Source of the DNA: Acidobacteriota bacterium | Lineage (GTDB): Bacteria; Acidobacteriota; Aminicenantia; Aminicenantales; Saccharicenantaceae | DNA: 62,187 bases | Assembly (NCBI GenBank): GCA_014894455.1 | Contig: JADBLN010000091.1 | Span: 1-62,187, forward strand | Reading direction: 5' to 3' | Part shown: one piece after another, positions 41,770 through 50,413 of the stretch | Position numbering within the stretch: the stretch's first letter is position 1 | How the letters are laid out: every line of letters starts with the position of its first letter | Translations under genes and position numbers: made by a program | Notes under the pieces: generated by a model | Databases searched by the model: none | Seen by the model: the letters and a program-made list of their open reading frames with translations, nothing else | Told to the model about the DNA's origin: nothing

Positions 41770-43778
41770 AGGTATTCCGCTACGATCTGGGCGATGTCCT
41801 TGACCTTGATGTCCTCGCGGCCCTTGTCCTTGAGGCCGTCACGGAGCATGGTCAGGCAGAAGGGGCAGGCGGCCGCGGCCAGGCCGGCACCCGAGGCGAT
41901 CACTTCGTCCGTCCGCAGGTGGTTGATCCGGGTGCCGAGCGATTCCTCGGTCCACATCAGCCCGCCGCCCGCGCCGCAGCAGAAGCTGTCGTCGCCGTGG
42001 CGCTTGAGCTCTTTGGGCTTGCCGCCGAGGGCTGAACACAGGACGGCCCGCGGCTCCTTCGTCAGGCCGTTGTGACGCCCGAGGTAGCAGGGGTCGTGGA
42101 AGGTGTAATTCGCCGGCGCCGGGGCTTTCAGGGCGATTTTATCCGCGCCGATAAGGTCGTGGATGAGTTCCGAGTGGGAGACGACTTCGATCGCCAGGAG
42201 CTTCGCCTTGTCTTCCGCCGTTAGGCCCGGGACGAGATCCAGCAGCTTCGGGTACTCGTGCTTGAGCGTGTTATAGCCGTGAGGGCAGATGGTAACGATT
42301 TTCTTGATGCCGTAGGTCTTGAAGAGGGCGATATTCTCCTGAGCCAAACTCTGGAAAAGATATTCGTTGCCGAGCCGCCGCGCCGAATCGCCGCAGCATT
42401 TTTCTTCGATCCCCAGCGTCCCGAACTTGATCCCGGCCGCGCGGAGGATCTTGACGAGAGAGCCGGCGATCGTCTTTCCGGCGTCGTCGTAAGCGCCCAT
42501 GCAGCCGACCCAGAAGAGGTAGTCGGCGTCGGGGACATCCTTGATATGCCTGACTTCGAGCGTCTCGCCCCATTCGGCCCGCTTGGAAAAGCCAATGCCC
42601 CAGGGGTTGGAGTTCGTCTCCATGTTCCTGAAGAAGGCGTTGAGTTCCTGGGGGAACTTGCTCTGCATCAGGACCCGGCTCCGCCGCGCCCCGACGATCT
42701 TGCGGATGTGCTCGATCTCGACCGGGCACTCCTTCTGGCAAGCGCCGCAGGTCGTGCAGGTCCAGATCTCGCCCTCTGTGAAGGTCCCGGGGACGAGCTC
42801 GGGGAGGTCGTCGCGCTTCTTGGCCGTCAAGGCTTTGTCGCCGGCGAGCAGAGCCTTCTCCATGTTGAACATGATCATCTTGGGCGAAAGCGGCTTGCCG
42901 CTGGCGAAGGCCGGGCAGGCGTCCTGACAGCGGCCGCACTCCATGCAGGCGAAGGCGTCAAGGTTGTCCTTCCAGGTGAAGTCCGTGAGCTTCTCGACGC
43001 CGAAGACCTCGGACTTCTCGAGGTCGACCGCCGCCAGCTCGCCGCTCGGGGTCGAGCGCCGGAAGAAGACGTTGAAAGGCCCGGCGAACATGTGGAGGTA
43101 CTTGGAGTGGGGGACATAAGCGATGAAGCCGTAGACGGCGACGACGTGGGCCCACCAGGCGATCCTGAAGTGCGTGGCGATGGCCTCGGCGCCGAGCCCG
43201 GATTTCCCGATCGCGCCGGCGATCCATGATCCGAGGAACGACAGCCGGGCCGTCTCGGGATGATGGGCGATGGAGAAGCCTTCGAAATAGAGGAATGTCG
43301 CCGTGGCCAAGGCGATGAGGAGATAGATGATCGCCGAATCGCCCGGCGTCGTGGCGTAGGCCTTGGGCCGGACGACGAACCTGCGGAAGGCGAGGAAAAT
43401 GACGCCGGCCATGACCGTGAAGGCGGCGACGTCGATGACGAGGGAGAAGAAGAGGCCGAAGTTGGATTTGCCGAAAAGATAGAATCCGTCGATGAAGCCT
43501 TCGAGCGTGTGGCTGACCGTCATCGTATCGAAGGACAGGGCGCCGTAGAATATGCCGACGTGCATCAGTCCGGTGAAGAAGCGCTCGCCGCGGAGCGTGC
43601 AGCGCTGGCAGAGGACCTTGACTAGGGCGTGGCGGAACCTTTTCCAGAAGTCGTTGAACCGGTCTTCGGCCGCGCCCGCCCCGATTATGCGGAGGCGGCG
43701 GACGATGGGCACCCAGAAGGCCCCCGCCGTGGCCAGGATGAGAAGAACGAATATAGCTTTTTCCCAGGTCGTCAGCAT
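41766..43778 (-). CDS. membrane HdrD-like Fe-S reductase (ETF:quinone-type oxidoreductase)
   Basis: A 670-residue membrane-bound electron carrier. About residues 1-235 hold several membrane helices of the NarI/cytochrome b type; two [4Fe-4S] motifs follow, CMECGRCQDACP (about 277) and CTTCGACQKECP (about 340); then two CCG domains with CCGDSARRLG and CCGAGGGLMW, as in heterodisulfide reductase HdrD. This layout matches the membrane Fe-S proteins that pass electrons from ETF or similar carriers to menaquinone. An acyl-CoA dehydrogenase is encoded 22 kb away, but no etfAB here. Confidence 0.87.
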   Translation of the reverse strand: MLTTWEKAIFVLLILATAGAFWVPIVRRLRIIGAGAAEDRFNDFWKRFRHALVKVLCQRCTLRGERFFTGLMHVGIFYGALSFDTMTVSHTLEGFIDGFYLFGKSNFGLFFSLVIDVAAFTVMAGVIFLAFRRFVVRPKAYATTPGDSAIIYLLIALATATFLYFEGFSIAHHPETARLSFLGSWIAGAIGKSGLGAEAIATHFRIAWWAHVVAVYGFIAYVPHSKYLHMFAGPFNVFFRRSTPSGELAAVDLEKSEVFGVEKLTDFTWKDNLDAFACMECGRCQDACPAFASGKPLSPKMIMFNMEKALLAGDKALTAKKRDDLPELVPGTFTEGEIWTCTTCGACQKECPVEIEHIRKIVGARRSRVLMQSKFPQELNAFFRNMETNSNPWGIGFSKRAEWGETLEVRHIKDVPDADYLFWVGCMGAYDDAGKTIAGSLVKILRAAGIKFGTLGIEEKCCGDSARRLGNEYLFQSLAQENIALFKTYGIKKIVTICPHGYNTLKHEYPKLLDLVPGLTAEDKAKLLAIEVVSHSELIHDLIGADKIALKAPAPANYTFHDPCYLGRHNGLTKEPRAVLCSALGGKPKELKRHGDDSFCCGAGGGLMWTEESLGTRINHLRTDEVIASGAGLAAAACPFCLTMLRDGLKDKGREDIKVKDIAQIVAEYL

Positions 43779-43808
43779 GCCGGGTCTCCTTTTCTCTGAG
43801 CCGCCTCT

Positions 43809-43837
43809 TTTTTACAGATTTGCGCCGCACCTGTCAA
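43809..43837 (-). promoter_or_regulatory. Fe-S reductase promoter
   Basis: Reading leftward: TTGACA (complement of 43832-43837), 17-base spacer, TAAAAA (complement of 43809-43814), with AAAGGAG before the ATG. Confidence 0.6.
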
Positions 43838-43875
43838 GGTAAGCGGGCTACGTGCCCTTGGAACAATCTAGACGC

Positions 43876-43934
43876 GAAGAACGGGGACACGGAAGAACGG
43901 GGACACGTACCGAAGGTACATGTCCCCGTTCTTC
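43876..43934. repeat. tandem 16-base repeat plus long palindrome (REP-like)
   Basis: A 16-base unit occurs twice exactly (43876-43891, 43892-43907). The second copy forms the left arm of a palindrome, 43892-43911 with 43915-43934, 20-base arms with one mismatch and a GAA loop. Five T follow, so it could also act as a rightward terminator. Confidence 0.85.
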
Positions 43935-43937
43935 TTT

Positions 43938-43966
43938 TTGACACATCGGGCGGGCTGTGTTATTTA
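43938..43966 (+). promoter_or_regulatory. cstA promoter
   Basis: TTGACA at 43938-43943, 17-base spacer, TATTTA at 43961-43966, immediately downstream of the palindrome. Confidence 0.55.
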
Positions 43967-44009
43967 GACTTGTCCGGCGCGGGGCCGCCGCCCCGCTGAG
44001 GAGCGGATC

Positions 44010-45764
44010 ATGAACGTTCTCCTGGCACTGCTCGCGGCCGTAGTTGTTTTCGTCCTGGCCGGCCGCTTCTATTCCCGCTACATCGCCCGGAGCCTGGGCG
44101 AAGACCCAAACCATCCGACGCCGGCCGTCGCCCGCAACGACGGACGCGATTTCGTGCCCACCAAGCCTTATATCGTTTTCGCCCATCATTTCTCGGCCAT
44201 CGCCGGCGCCGGGCCCATCCTCGGCCCGACCATGGCCATTCTCTACGGCTTCGTCCCGGCCTGGCTCTGGGTCGTCCTGGGCGGGGTGTTCATCGGCGCC
44301 GTACACGACTACACGACGCTCTTCATCAGCATGCGCGAGGGCGGCAAGTCCATGGCCGAAGTCGCCCGCAAAACCCTGGGAAGCGCCGGTTTCAACTTGT
44401 TCATTGCCTTCACGCTGGTCATGATCGTGCTGGTGACGTCCGCCTTCCTGAGCGCGACCGCGATCTCGCTGACCTCGCTCTGGCCCCTGGCCAAGATCGG
44501 GGTCAAGGAAGGGGAGACCTTCCTCAAAACGGTCGTCCGGGACGGCGTCGTCATGGGCCGCATCGGCGGCATCGCCTCGACCTCGGTCATCTTCATCACG
44601 CTCTTGTCGCCCCTGCTCGGGTTCCTCCTCTACAAGAAGAGACTGAAGACCGCCTACGCCTACGTCCTGGCCGCCGCGATCTGCGTGGCATCGGTCTTTC
44701 TGGGGATCGCCTTCCCGGTGACGTTGGCCCCGACGATTTGGATGATCGTCATCTCGGGCTACGTCCTCGTCGCCGCGGGTGTTCCCGTCTGGCTCATCCT
44801 CCAGCCGCGCGACTTCATCAACGTCCAGATCCTCTACGGCGGCATCAGCCTGATGGTCGTGTCACTCTTCAGCTGCGGCTTCCAGGGCCTGCGGGTGACC
44901 ATGCCCCGGTTCAACTTGGCCGAGGGAGCGGCGAACCTGGGCTTCATCTGGCCTATGATGTTCATCACCATCGCCTGCGGGGCCATCTCGGGCTTCCACT
45001 CGCTCGTCGCCGGCGGCACGACGGGAAAACAGCTGGCCAAAGAAACCGACGCCCGCCGCGTCGGCTACAACGCCATGCTCCTCGAATCGCTTCTCTCGGT
45101 CTGCGTCCTCCTGGCCCTCGGCACGGTCATGGCCTTCTCCGACTACAAGGCCATCGTCTGGCCGACCGACCCGGCCGTGAAATCCAACCCCATCTTGGGC
45201 TTCTCCCTGGCCGCGGGCCGGTTGTTCCACCAGGGCCTGGGCATCCCCGTCGCCCTGGGCACGGTCTTCGGTATCCTGCTCGTCGAGGGCTTCGTCATCA
45301 CGACGCTCGACGCGGCCGTCCGGCTCAACCGCTACCTCTTCGAGGAGCTGTGGTCCATCGTCTTCAAGAAAGCGCCGCGCTTGCTGTGGCATTACTGGTT
45401 CAATTCGGGCCTGTCAGTTCTCTTGATGTGGACCCTGGCCTATTCGAGCGCCTTCAACGCCCTGTGGCCCATCTTCGGCACGGCCAACCAGCTGCTGGCG
45501 GCGATGGCCCTGCTGACCGTGTCGGCCTGGCTTCTCCTGCGCAAGCGGCGAAATTGGTTCACGCTCGTCCCCGCGGTATTCATGGTCCTGACGACTCTCG
45601 TCTCGCTCGGCATTCTCCTCGCTGGTTATATCAAGAAGGGGAATTACATCCTCATAGCCGCGGACGTCGTCCTCTTCGCCCTGGCCGCGGGCGTCGTCGC
45701 TCTATTCTTGAAAACGTTCCTGAAACCGACCGGCCGGGCGGGAGAGGCCCCCGCGGCGACCTGA
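44010..45764 (+). CDS. cstA: carbon starvation protein A (peptide/pyruvate transporter)
   Basis: A 584-residue transporter with many membrane segments. CstA signatures include RNDGRDFVPTKPYIVFAHHF, FSAIAGAGPILGPTMAILYG and VLGGVFIGAVHDYTTLF. Members take up peptides or pyruvate. It is followed at 11 bases by lpd, probably co-transcribed, which would couple uptake to 2-oxoacid oxidation. Confidence 0.94.
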   Translation: MNVLLALLAAVVVFVLAGRFYSRYIARSLGEDPNHPTPAVARNDGRDFVPTKPYIVFAHHFSAIAGAGPILGPTMAILYGFVPAWLWVVLGGVFIGAVHDYTTLFISMREGGKSMAEVARKTLGSAGFNLFIAFTLVMIVLVTSAFLSATAISLTSLWPLAKIGVKEGETFLKTVVRDGVVMGRIGGIASTSVIFITLLSPLLGFLLYKKRLKTAYAYVLAAAICVASVFLGIAFPVTLAPTIWMIVISGYVLVAAGVPVWLILQPRDFINVQILYGGISLMVVSLFSCGFQGLRVTMPRFNLAEGAANLGFIWPMMFITIACGAISGFHSLVAGGTTGKQLAKETDARRVGYNAMLLESLLSVCVLLALGTVMAFSDYKAIVWPTDPAVKSNPILGFSLAAGRLFHQGLGIPVALGTVFGILLVEGFVITTLDAAVRLNRYLFEELWSIVFKKAPRLLWHYWFNSGLSVLLMWTLAYSSAFNALWPIFGTANQLLAAMALLTVSAWLLLRKRRNWFTLVPAVFMVLTTLVSLGILLAGYIKKGNYILIAADVVLFALAAGVVALFLKTFLKPTGRAGEAPAAT

Positions 45765-45775
45765 AAGGACATCCC

Positions 45776-47179
45776 ATGGCCGAGAAAAGAGACATCGTCA
45801 TCATCGGCGGCGGCCCCGGCGGTTATCTCGCCGCCATGCGCGCCGCCCAGCTCAAGAAGAGCGTCACGCTCATCGACCGGGACCGTGTTGGCGGAACCTG
45901 CATCAACTACGGCTGCATCCCGACGAAGTACCTCCTCCACCAGACGAGGATCCTCAAGGAGGTCGCCGGAACGAAAACGCTCGAAGGCCCGGTCGGCGAA
46001 ATCCGCTTGAACTGGAAAAAAGCCCAGGAAGGGCGGCAGGGCGTCGTCGACAAGCTCGTCAACGGCATCGTCTTCCTCCTCGAGAAGGGCAGGGTCGAGA
46101 TCGTCAAGGCACCGGCCCGGCTGAGGGCTGATAAGTCCGTCGTCGTCCGGACGCCGGAAGGGGAGAGGGTCTTCGAGGCGGATAAGGTCATCGTGGCCAC
46201 GGGCAGCCATGCGGCCAGCCTGCCTTTCCTCAAGGCGGACGGCCGGACCGTCATCACCAGCACGGAAGCGCTCGAGCTTCCCGAGGTGCCCAAGAGCCTT
46301 CTCGTCATCGGCGCGGGGGCCATCGGGCTCGAGATGGGCTCGATCTACAGGCGTCTGGGGTCGGACGTCACGGTGCTCGAGATCATGCCCCAGATCCTGC
46401 CCGGGGCCGACCGGGAATCGGTGACGAGGCTCGAGCGGGTTTTTAAAAAACAGGGCCTGAAGATCTTCACGGAGATGAGAATCGACGAAGCCGTCGTCGA
46501 AGAGGGCTCGGTGACATTGAAGGGCCTTTGCCTCAAGAACAACGTCTCGTTCGAATACCGGGCCGAGAAAGTCCTCCTCTCCGCCGGGCGAAAGCCTAAT
46601 ACGGCCGACCTCTTTGACGGCGAGCCTTTTCTGGAGATGGATCGCGGCTTCATCAAGGTCGGGCCTTCACTCGAGACGAACGTCGTCGGCGTCTACGCCA
46701 TCGGCGACGTTATCGGCGGCAAGCTCCTGGCCCACAAGGCTTACCACGACGCCCTCGTCGCCGCCGATAACGCCGCAGGGCTGCCCTCCCGAACCGTCGA
46801 TTACAGGGCCCTGCCCATGGCCGTCTTCACAGAACCCGAGTTCGCCTCGGTCGGGCTGACCCAGGAGGAAGCCGTCGCCAAGGGCATCAAGGTCCAGGTC
46901 GGCGTCTTTCCGCTCCATGCGAGCGGCCGGGCCCTGACCATGGACGCCGCGGACGGCTTGATCAAGGTCATGGCCGACGAGTCCGACTGCGTCATAGGGG
47001 CCCACATCGTCGCCCCGGGCGCGTCGGACATGATCCCCGTCCTGACCATGGCCGTGGCCAAGGGGATGACGCTCAAAGAGCTGGACAGCATCATCTACAT
47101 CCACCCGACTCTGTCCGAAGCCATCGGCGAGGCGGCCCTCAAGGCCAAGAACAAGGCCCTGCATATTCTGAACTCTTAA
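45776..47179 (+). CDS. lpd: dihydrolipoyl dehydrogenase
   Basis: E3 of 2-oxoacid dehydrogenase or glycine cleavage complexes; FAD disulfide oxidoreductase. 467 residues from the ATG at 45776: GGGPGGYLAAMRAAQ, the redox pair in GGTCINYGCIPTK, an NAD motif VIGAGAIGLEMGS, and the C-terminal catalytic HPTLSEAIGEAAL. No E1 or E2 gene is next to it. The stop codon lies inside the first unit of a 27-base tandem repeat. Confidence 0.93.
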   Translation: MAEKRDIVIIGGGPGGYLAAMRAAQLKKSVTLIDRDRVGGTCINYGCIPTKYLLHQTRILKEVAGTKTLEGPVGEIRLNWKKAQEGRQGVVDKLVNGIVFLLEKGRVEIVKAPARLRADKSVVVRTPEGERVFEADKVIVATGSHAASLPFLKADGRTVITSTEALELPEVPKSLLVIGAGAIGLEMGSIYRRLGSDVTVLEIMPQILPGADRESVTRLERVFKKQGLKIFTEMRIDEAVVEEGSVTLKGLCLKNNVSFEYRAEKVLLSAGRKPNTADLFDGEPFLEMDRGFIKVGPSLETNVVGVYAIGDVIGGKLLAHKAYHDALVAADNAAGLPSRTVDYRALPMAVFTEPEFASVGLTQEEAVAKGIKVQVGVFPLHASGRALTMDAADGLIKVMADESDCVIGAHIVAPGASDMIPVLTMAVAKGMTLKELDSIIYIHPTLSEAIGEAALKAKNKALHILNS

Positions 47180-47236
47180 AAGGGACAGTCCCCTCCGGGG
47201 ACTTAAAAGGGACAGTCCCCTCCGGGGACAGTCCCT
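47175..47236. repeat. 27-base tandem repeat, dispersed palindromic repeat copy B
   Basis: Two exact 27-base units (47175-47201, 47202-47228), each with the palindrome GGGACAGTCCC and CCCCTCCGGGG. The block 47210-47236 is the reverse complement of copy A at 38452-38479 with three differences. Confidence 0.85.
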
Positions 47237-47245
47237 GAACCGCCG

Positions 47246-47274
47246 TTGAAAAATCCACGGCGATTCTATACAAT
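47246..47274 (+). promoter_or_regulatory. nuo operon promoter
   Basis: TTGAAA at 47246-47251, 17-base spacer, TACAAT at 47269-47274, about 20 bases before nuoA. Confidence 0.65.
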
Positions 47275-47295
47275 CGTCGCGGCCTTCGAGACATC

Positions 47296-47640
47296 ATGCT
47301 GGAACTGACGCTTTCCTTCTTCGTCTTCGGCCTTCTCGCCGCCGTCATGATCGTCATCAATTATCTCCTCGGCCCGCGGAAGCCCAACCCGGCCCGCGAG
47401 AAGCCCTTCGAGTGCGGCAGCCCGCCGCTCCAAACGGGAATAGGCCCCGTCAACATCCCCTTCTTCCTCGTGGCCCTCCTCTTCCTCCTCCTCGACGTCG
47501 AGATCGCATTTTTCTACCCGCTGGCCCTCGCTTTCCGCGACCGGGGTTTGGGCGGCCTGGCCGCTCTGGGGACGTTCATCCTCGTCCTGGCCCTGGGCTT
47601 CGTTTACGCCTGGAAGAAAGGGATCTTCCGCTGGTCATGA
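47296..47640 (+). CDS. nuoA: NADH-quinone oxidoreductase subunit A
   Basis: Small membrane subunit of complex I. 114 residues with three membrane helices; NuoA signatures KPFECGSPPL (with the conserved cysteine) and FLLLDVEIAFFYPLAL. Overlaps nuoB by four bases. First gene of the cluster. Confidence 0.95.
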   Translation: MLELTLSFFVFGLLAAVMIVINYLLGPRKPNPAREKPFECGSPPLQTGIGPVNIPFFLVALLFLLLDVEIAFFYPLALAFRDRGLGGLAALGTFILVLALGFVYAWKKGIFRWS

Positions 47641-48113
47641 GCGGCCTCGATTTCCTCACGACCCGCCTGGAGATGGCCCTCGGCTGGGGCCGGAAATACT
47701 CACTTTTTCACTATCCGTTCATCACCGCCTGTTGCGGCATGGAGTACATGTCGGCGGCCTGCGCCCACTTCGACATCGACAGGTTCGGAGCGGGCCTGAC
47801 CCGTTTTTCGCCCCGGCAGGCCGACCTCCTCCTCGTCGTCGGCACGGTCACCCACAAACTCGCCCCCGTTCTCAAGACGGTCTACGACCAGATGCTCGAG
47901 CCCAAGTGGGTCATCGCCTTCGGGGCCTGCGCCGTGAGCGGCGGCATCTACCAGAACTACGCCGTCGTCCAAGGCATCGATCGGATCATCCCCGTCGACG
48001 TCTACATCCCCGGCTGTCCGCCCCGTCCGGAGACGGTCCTCGACGGCCTCATGAAACTCCAGGACAAGATCCAGCACCAGAAACAGGATTGGCGATGGGC
48101 CGGGAAACCCTGA
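47637..48113 (+). CDS. nuoB: NADH-quinone oxidoreductase subunit B
   Basis: Holds the terminal N2 [4Fe-4S] cluster that reduces quinone. 158 residues from the ATG at 47637; cluster cysteines in TACCGMEYMSA, AFGACAVSGG and IPGCPPRPE. Overlaps nuoC by 19 bases. Confidence 0.96.
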   Translation: MSGLDFLTTRLEMALGWGRKYSLFHYPFITACCGMEYMSAACAHFDIDRFGAGLTRFSPRQADLLLVVGTVTHKLAPVLKTVYDQMLEPKWVIAFGACAVSGGIYQNYAVVQGIDRIIPVDVYIPGCPPRPETVLDGLMKLQDKIQHQKQDWRWAGKP

Positions 48114-48580
48114 TCGACGAGATCCGGACCAAGCTCGGCGATGCGGTCGAGAGCGTCTCGGAATCGTACGGCGACGACGTCCTCGCCGTCCGACCCGGTT
48201 TCCTCCGTTCCCTCATGGTCGCCCTCCGGGCCGCTCCCTTCGATTACGCCGTCCTCCTCGACCTGACCTGCGTCGACTTCACGGCCGGGGAGGGGCGGTT
48301 CGAGCTTGTCTATCATCTGTATTCCCTGTCCCGGAACGTCCGCCTGCGGCTCAAGACGTCTCTTCCCGCCGCCGACCCCGTGGCCGATTCGATCACCGGA
48401 CTGTGGAAGAACGCCGACTGGCTCGAGCGCGAGGTCTTCGACATGTTCGGCGTCCGCTTCACGGGCCACCCCGACCTGAGGCGGCTCCTGACCTACGAAG
48501 GCTTCGAGGGGCATCCCCTGCGCAAGTCCTATCCCTGGCGGCTGGCCCAGCCGCGCATCCCGATGAAGGACAAGGTCTAG
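48095..48580 (+). CDS. nuoC: NADH-quinone oxidoreductase subunit C
   Basis: Peripheral-arm subunit. 161 residues from the ATG at 48095, with FELVYHLYSLSRNVRLRLK and the NuoC signature WLEREVFDMFGVRFTGHPDL, then RRLLTYEGFEGHPLRKSYP. Separate from nuoD, not fused. Confidence 0.94.
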   Translation: MGRETLIDEIRTKLGDAVESVSESYGDDVLAVRPGFLRSLMVALRAAPFDYAVLLDLTCVDFTAGEGRFELVYHLYSLSRNVRLRLKTSLPAADPVADSITGLWKNADWLEREVFDMFGVRFTGHPDLRRLLTYEGFEGHPLRKSYPWRLAQPRIPMKDKV

Positions 48581-48581
48581 G

Positions 48582-49934
48582 ATGGAGACGAGGATCCAGC
48601 GGGAGGCCCGGCCGGAGAGCATGCTCATCAACATGGGACCGTCCCATCCGGCCATGCACGGGACGATCCGCATCATGCTCGAGCTCGACGCCGAGAGGAT
48701 CCTCAACGCCGAGGTCGAGGTCGGCTACCTCCACCGCGGTTTCGAGAAGACCTGCGAGAACAAAACCTATTTCAACCTCCTGCCGTACACCGACCGGCTC
48801 AACTACGTCTCGCCCCTGATCAACAACCTGGGTTACGCCATGACCATGGAGAAAATGCTGGGGGTCGGCGTCCCCGAGCGGGCCCAGCTCATCCGCGTCC
48901 TAATGAGCGAGCTCTCCCGCATCTCCGACCACCTGACCTGCCTCGCGGCCATGGCCATGGAGTGCGGCGCCTTCACCGTCTTCCTCTATATGATGAAGGC
49001 CAGGGAATTCCTCTGGGACGTCATCGAGTTCACGACGGGCGCCCGGATGACGACCTCCTATATAAGAATAGGCGGCGTCCGCGCCGACCTCCACCCGGAT
49101 TGGCGGGGTTCGCTGGCCACGGCCGTCCGCGAAACACGGCGGGTCCTCAAGGACGTCTCGGGCCTGCTCGACAAGAACAGCATTTTCCAGGGCCGGACCC
49201 GCGGCGTCGGCGTCATCTCGAAAGAGGACGCCTTGTCCTACGGCTGGACCGGGCCGTGCCTGAGATCGACGGGCATCCCCTACGATGTCCGCAAGGCCAG
49301 CCCGTATCTCATCTACGACAAACTCGACTTCGAGGTCCCGGTCGGCGAGTTCGGGGACAACTTCGACCGCTACCGGGTCCGGATGCGGGAGATGGAGCAG
49401 AGCCTGAGGCTCCTCGAACAGGTCGCCGCCCTCATTCCCGGCGCGGCGCCCATCACCGGAGAGCCGGCGATCGAACCGGCCGAAGCCATCCGCGTCTCGC
49501 GGCGGCAGAAGACCGCCGCCCGTATCCGCCTCTCGCCCAACCTCGAGGGGTCCGAAAAGGCGCGTTACGCGGACCTCATGACCTCGGACCGGCCCGCCGC
49601 GCTTGGCAGCACCGCGTGCGGTGTCGTCGTCCCTCCGAAAGAGGACACCTATACCACCATGGAAGGCCTCATCAGCCACTTCCTCTTCTTCATGAACGGC
49701 CACGGCATCCGGCCGCCCAAGGGGGATGTTTACTTTTCCGTCGAAGGCGGCAACGGCGAGGTCGGCTTTTACGTCGTCTCCGACGGCACGGACCGTCCCT
49801 ACCGTCTGCATCTGAGGGCGCCCTGCTTCCACGTCGTCTCCGCCCTGGAGCAGCTGATCAAGGGTCGGCTCCTGGCCGATGTCATCCCGACCTTCGGGTC
49901 CATGAACATCATCGCGGGGGAGCTCGACCGATGA
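48582..49934 (+). CDS. nuoD: NADH-quinone oxidoreductase subunit D
   Basis: Quinone-site 49 kDa subunit. 450 residues, with GPSHPAMHGTIRIMLELD, VEVGYLHRGFEKTCENKTY, and the C-terminal DVIPTFGSMNIIAGELDR. The insert around residues 295-360 (PITGEPAIEPAEAIRVSRRQ) is somewhat unusual compared with standard NuoD of about 400 residues. Confidence 0.95.
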   Translation: METRIQREARPESMLINMGPSHPAMHGTIRIMLELDAERILNAEVEVGYLHRGFEKTCENKTYFNLLPYTDRLNYVSPLINNLGYAMTMEKMLGVGVPERAQLIRVLMSELSRISDHLTCLAAMAMECGAFTVFLYMMKAREFLWDVIEFTTGARMTTSYIRIGGVRADLHPDWRGSLATAVRETRRVLKDVSGLLDKNSIFQGRTRGVGVISKEDALSYGWTGPCLRSTGIPYDVRKASPYLIYDKLDFEVPVGEFGDNFDRYRVRMREMEQSLRLLEQVAALIPGAAPITGEPAIEPAEAIRVSRRQKTAARIRLSPNLEGSEKARYADLMTSDRPAALGSTACGVVVPPKEDTYTTMEGLISHFLFFMNGHGIRPPKGDVYFSVEGGNGEVGFYVVSDGTDRPYRLHLRAPCFHVVSALEQLIKGRLLADVIPTFGSMNIIAGELDR

Positions 49935-50413
49935 GTTATGCCCCTTCCGCGGCGACCCTGAAGAAGATCGAAGGAATGATCGCGCCGTATCCCGAAAAGT
50001 CGGCGGCCCTGCTCCCGGTTCTGCGCGCCATTCAGGAAGAATCGGGCTGCGTTTTACCCGAGGCCGAAGCCTGGGTCGCCGCGAAACTCGGGATCCGGCC
50101 GATCCGGGTCCGCGAAGTCCTCTCCTTTTACACCATGTTCCGCCGCAAGCCCGCGGGGAAAACGACGATCCAGGTCTGCCGGAACCTGAGCTGTACCCTG
50201 GCCGGCGCCGAGGACATCATCGGGTTTCTGAGAGAAAAGCTCCACATCGGTCCGGACGGGACGACTCCCGACGGCCGGATCACATTGGAAACGGTCGAGT
50301 GTCTAGGAAACTGCGACCATGCCCCATGCCTGCAGATCGACGGCGTCGATCACGGGCCGGTGACACGCGACGGCGCGGCCGCCCTTCTCGAGGAGCTCCG
50401 AGCGCATGAGTGA
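49931..50413 (+). CDS. nuoE: NADH-quinone oxidoreductase subunit E
   Basis: [2Fe-2S] subunit of the NADH module. 160 residues from the ATG at 49931: VREVLSFYTMFRRKPAGK, then cluster cysteines in QVCRNLSCTLAG and ECLGNCDHAPCLQI. Overlaps nuoD and nuoF. Confidence 0.95.
   Translation: MSYAPSAATLKKIEGMIAPYPEKSAALLPVLRAIQEESGCVLPEAEAWVAAKLGIRPIRVREVLSFYTMFRRKPAGKTTIQVCRNLSCTLAGAEDIIGFLREKLHIGPDGTTPDGRITLETVECLGNCDHAPCLQIDGVDHGPVTRDGAAALLEELRAHE

Noticed and set aside
47175-47236. CRISPR array
   Set aside because: Only two 27-base units directly abutting with no spacers and no cas genes; it is a tandem repeat.
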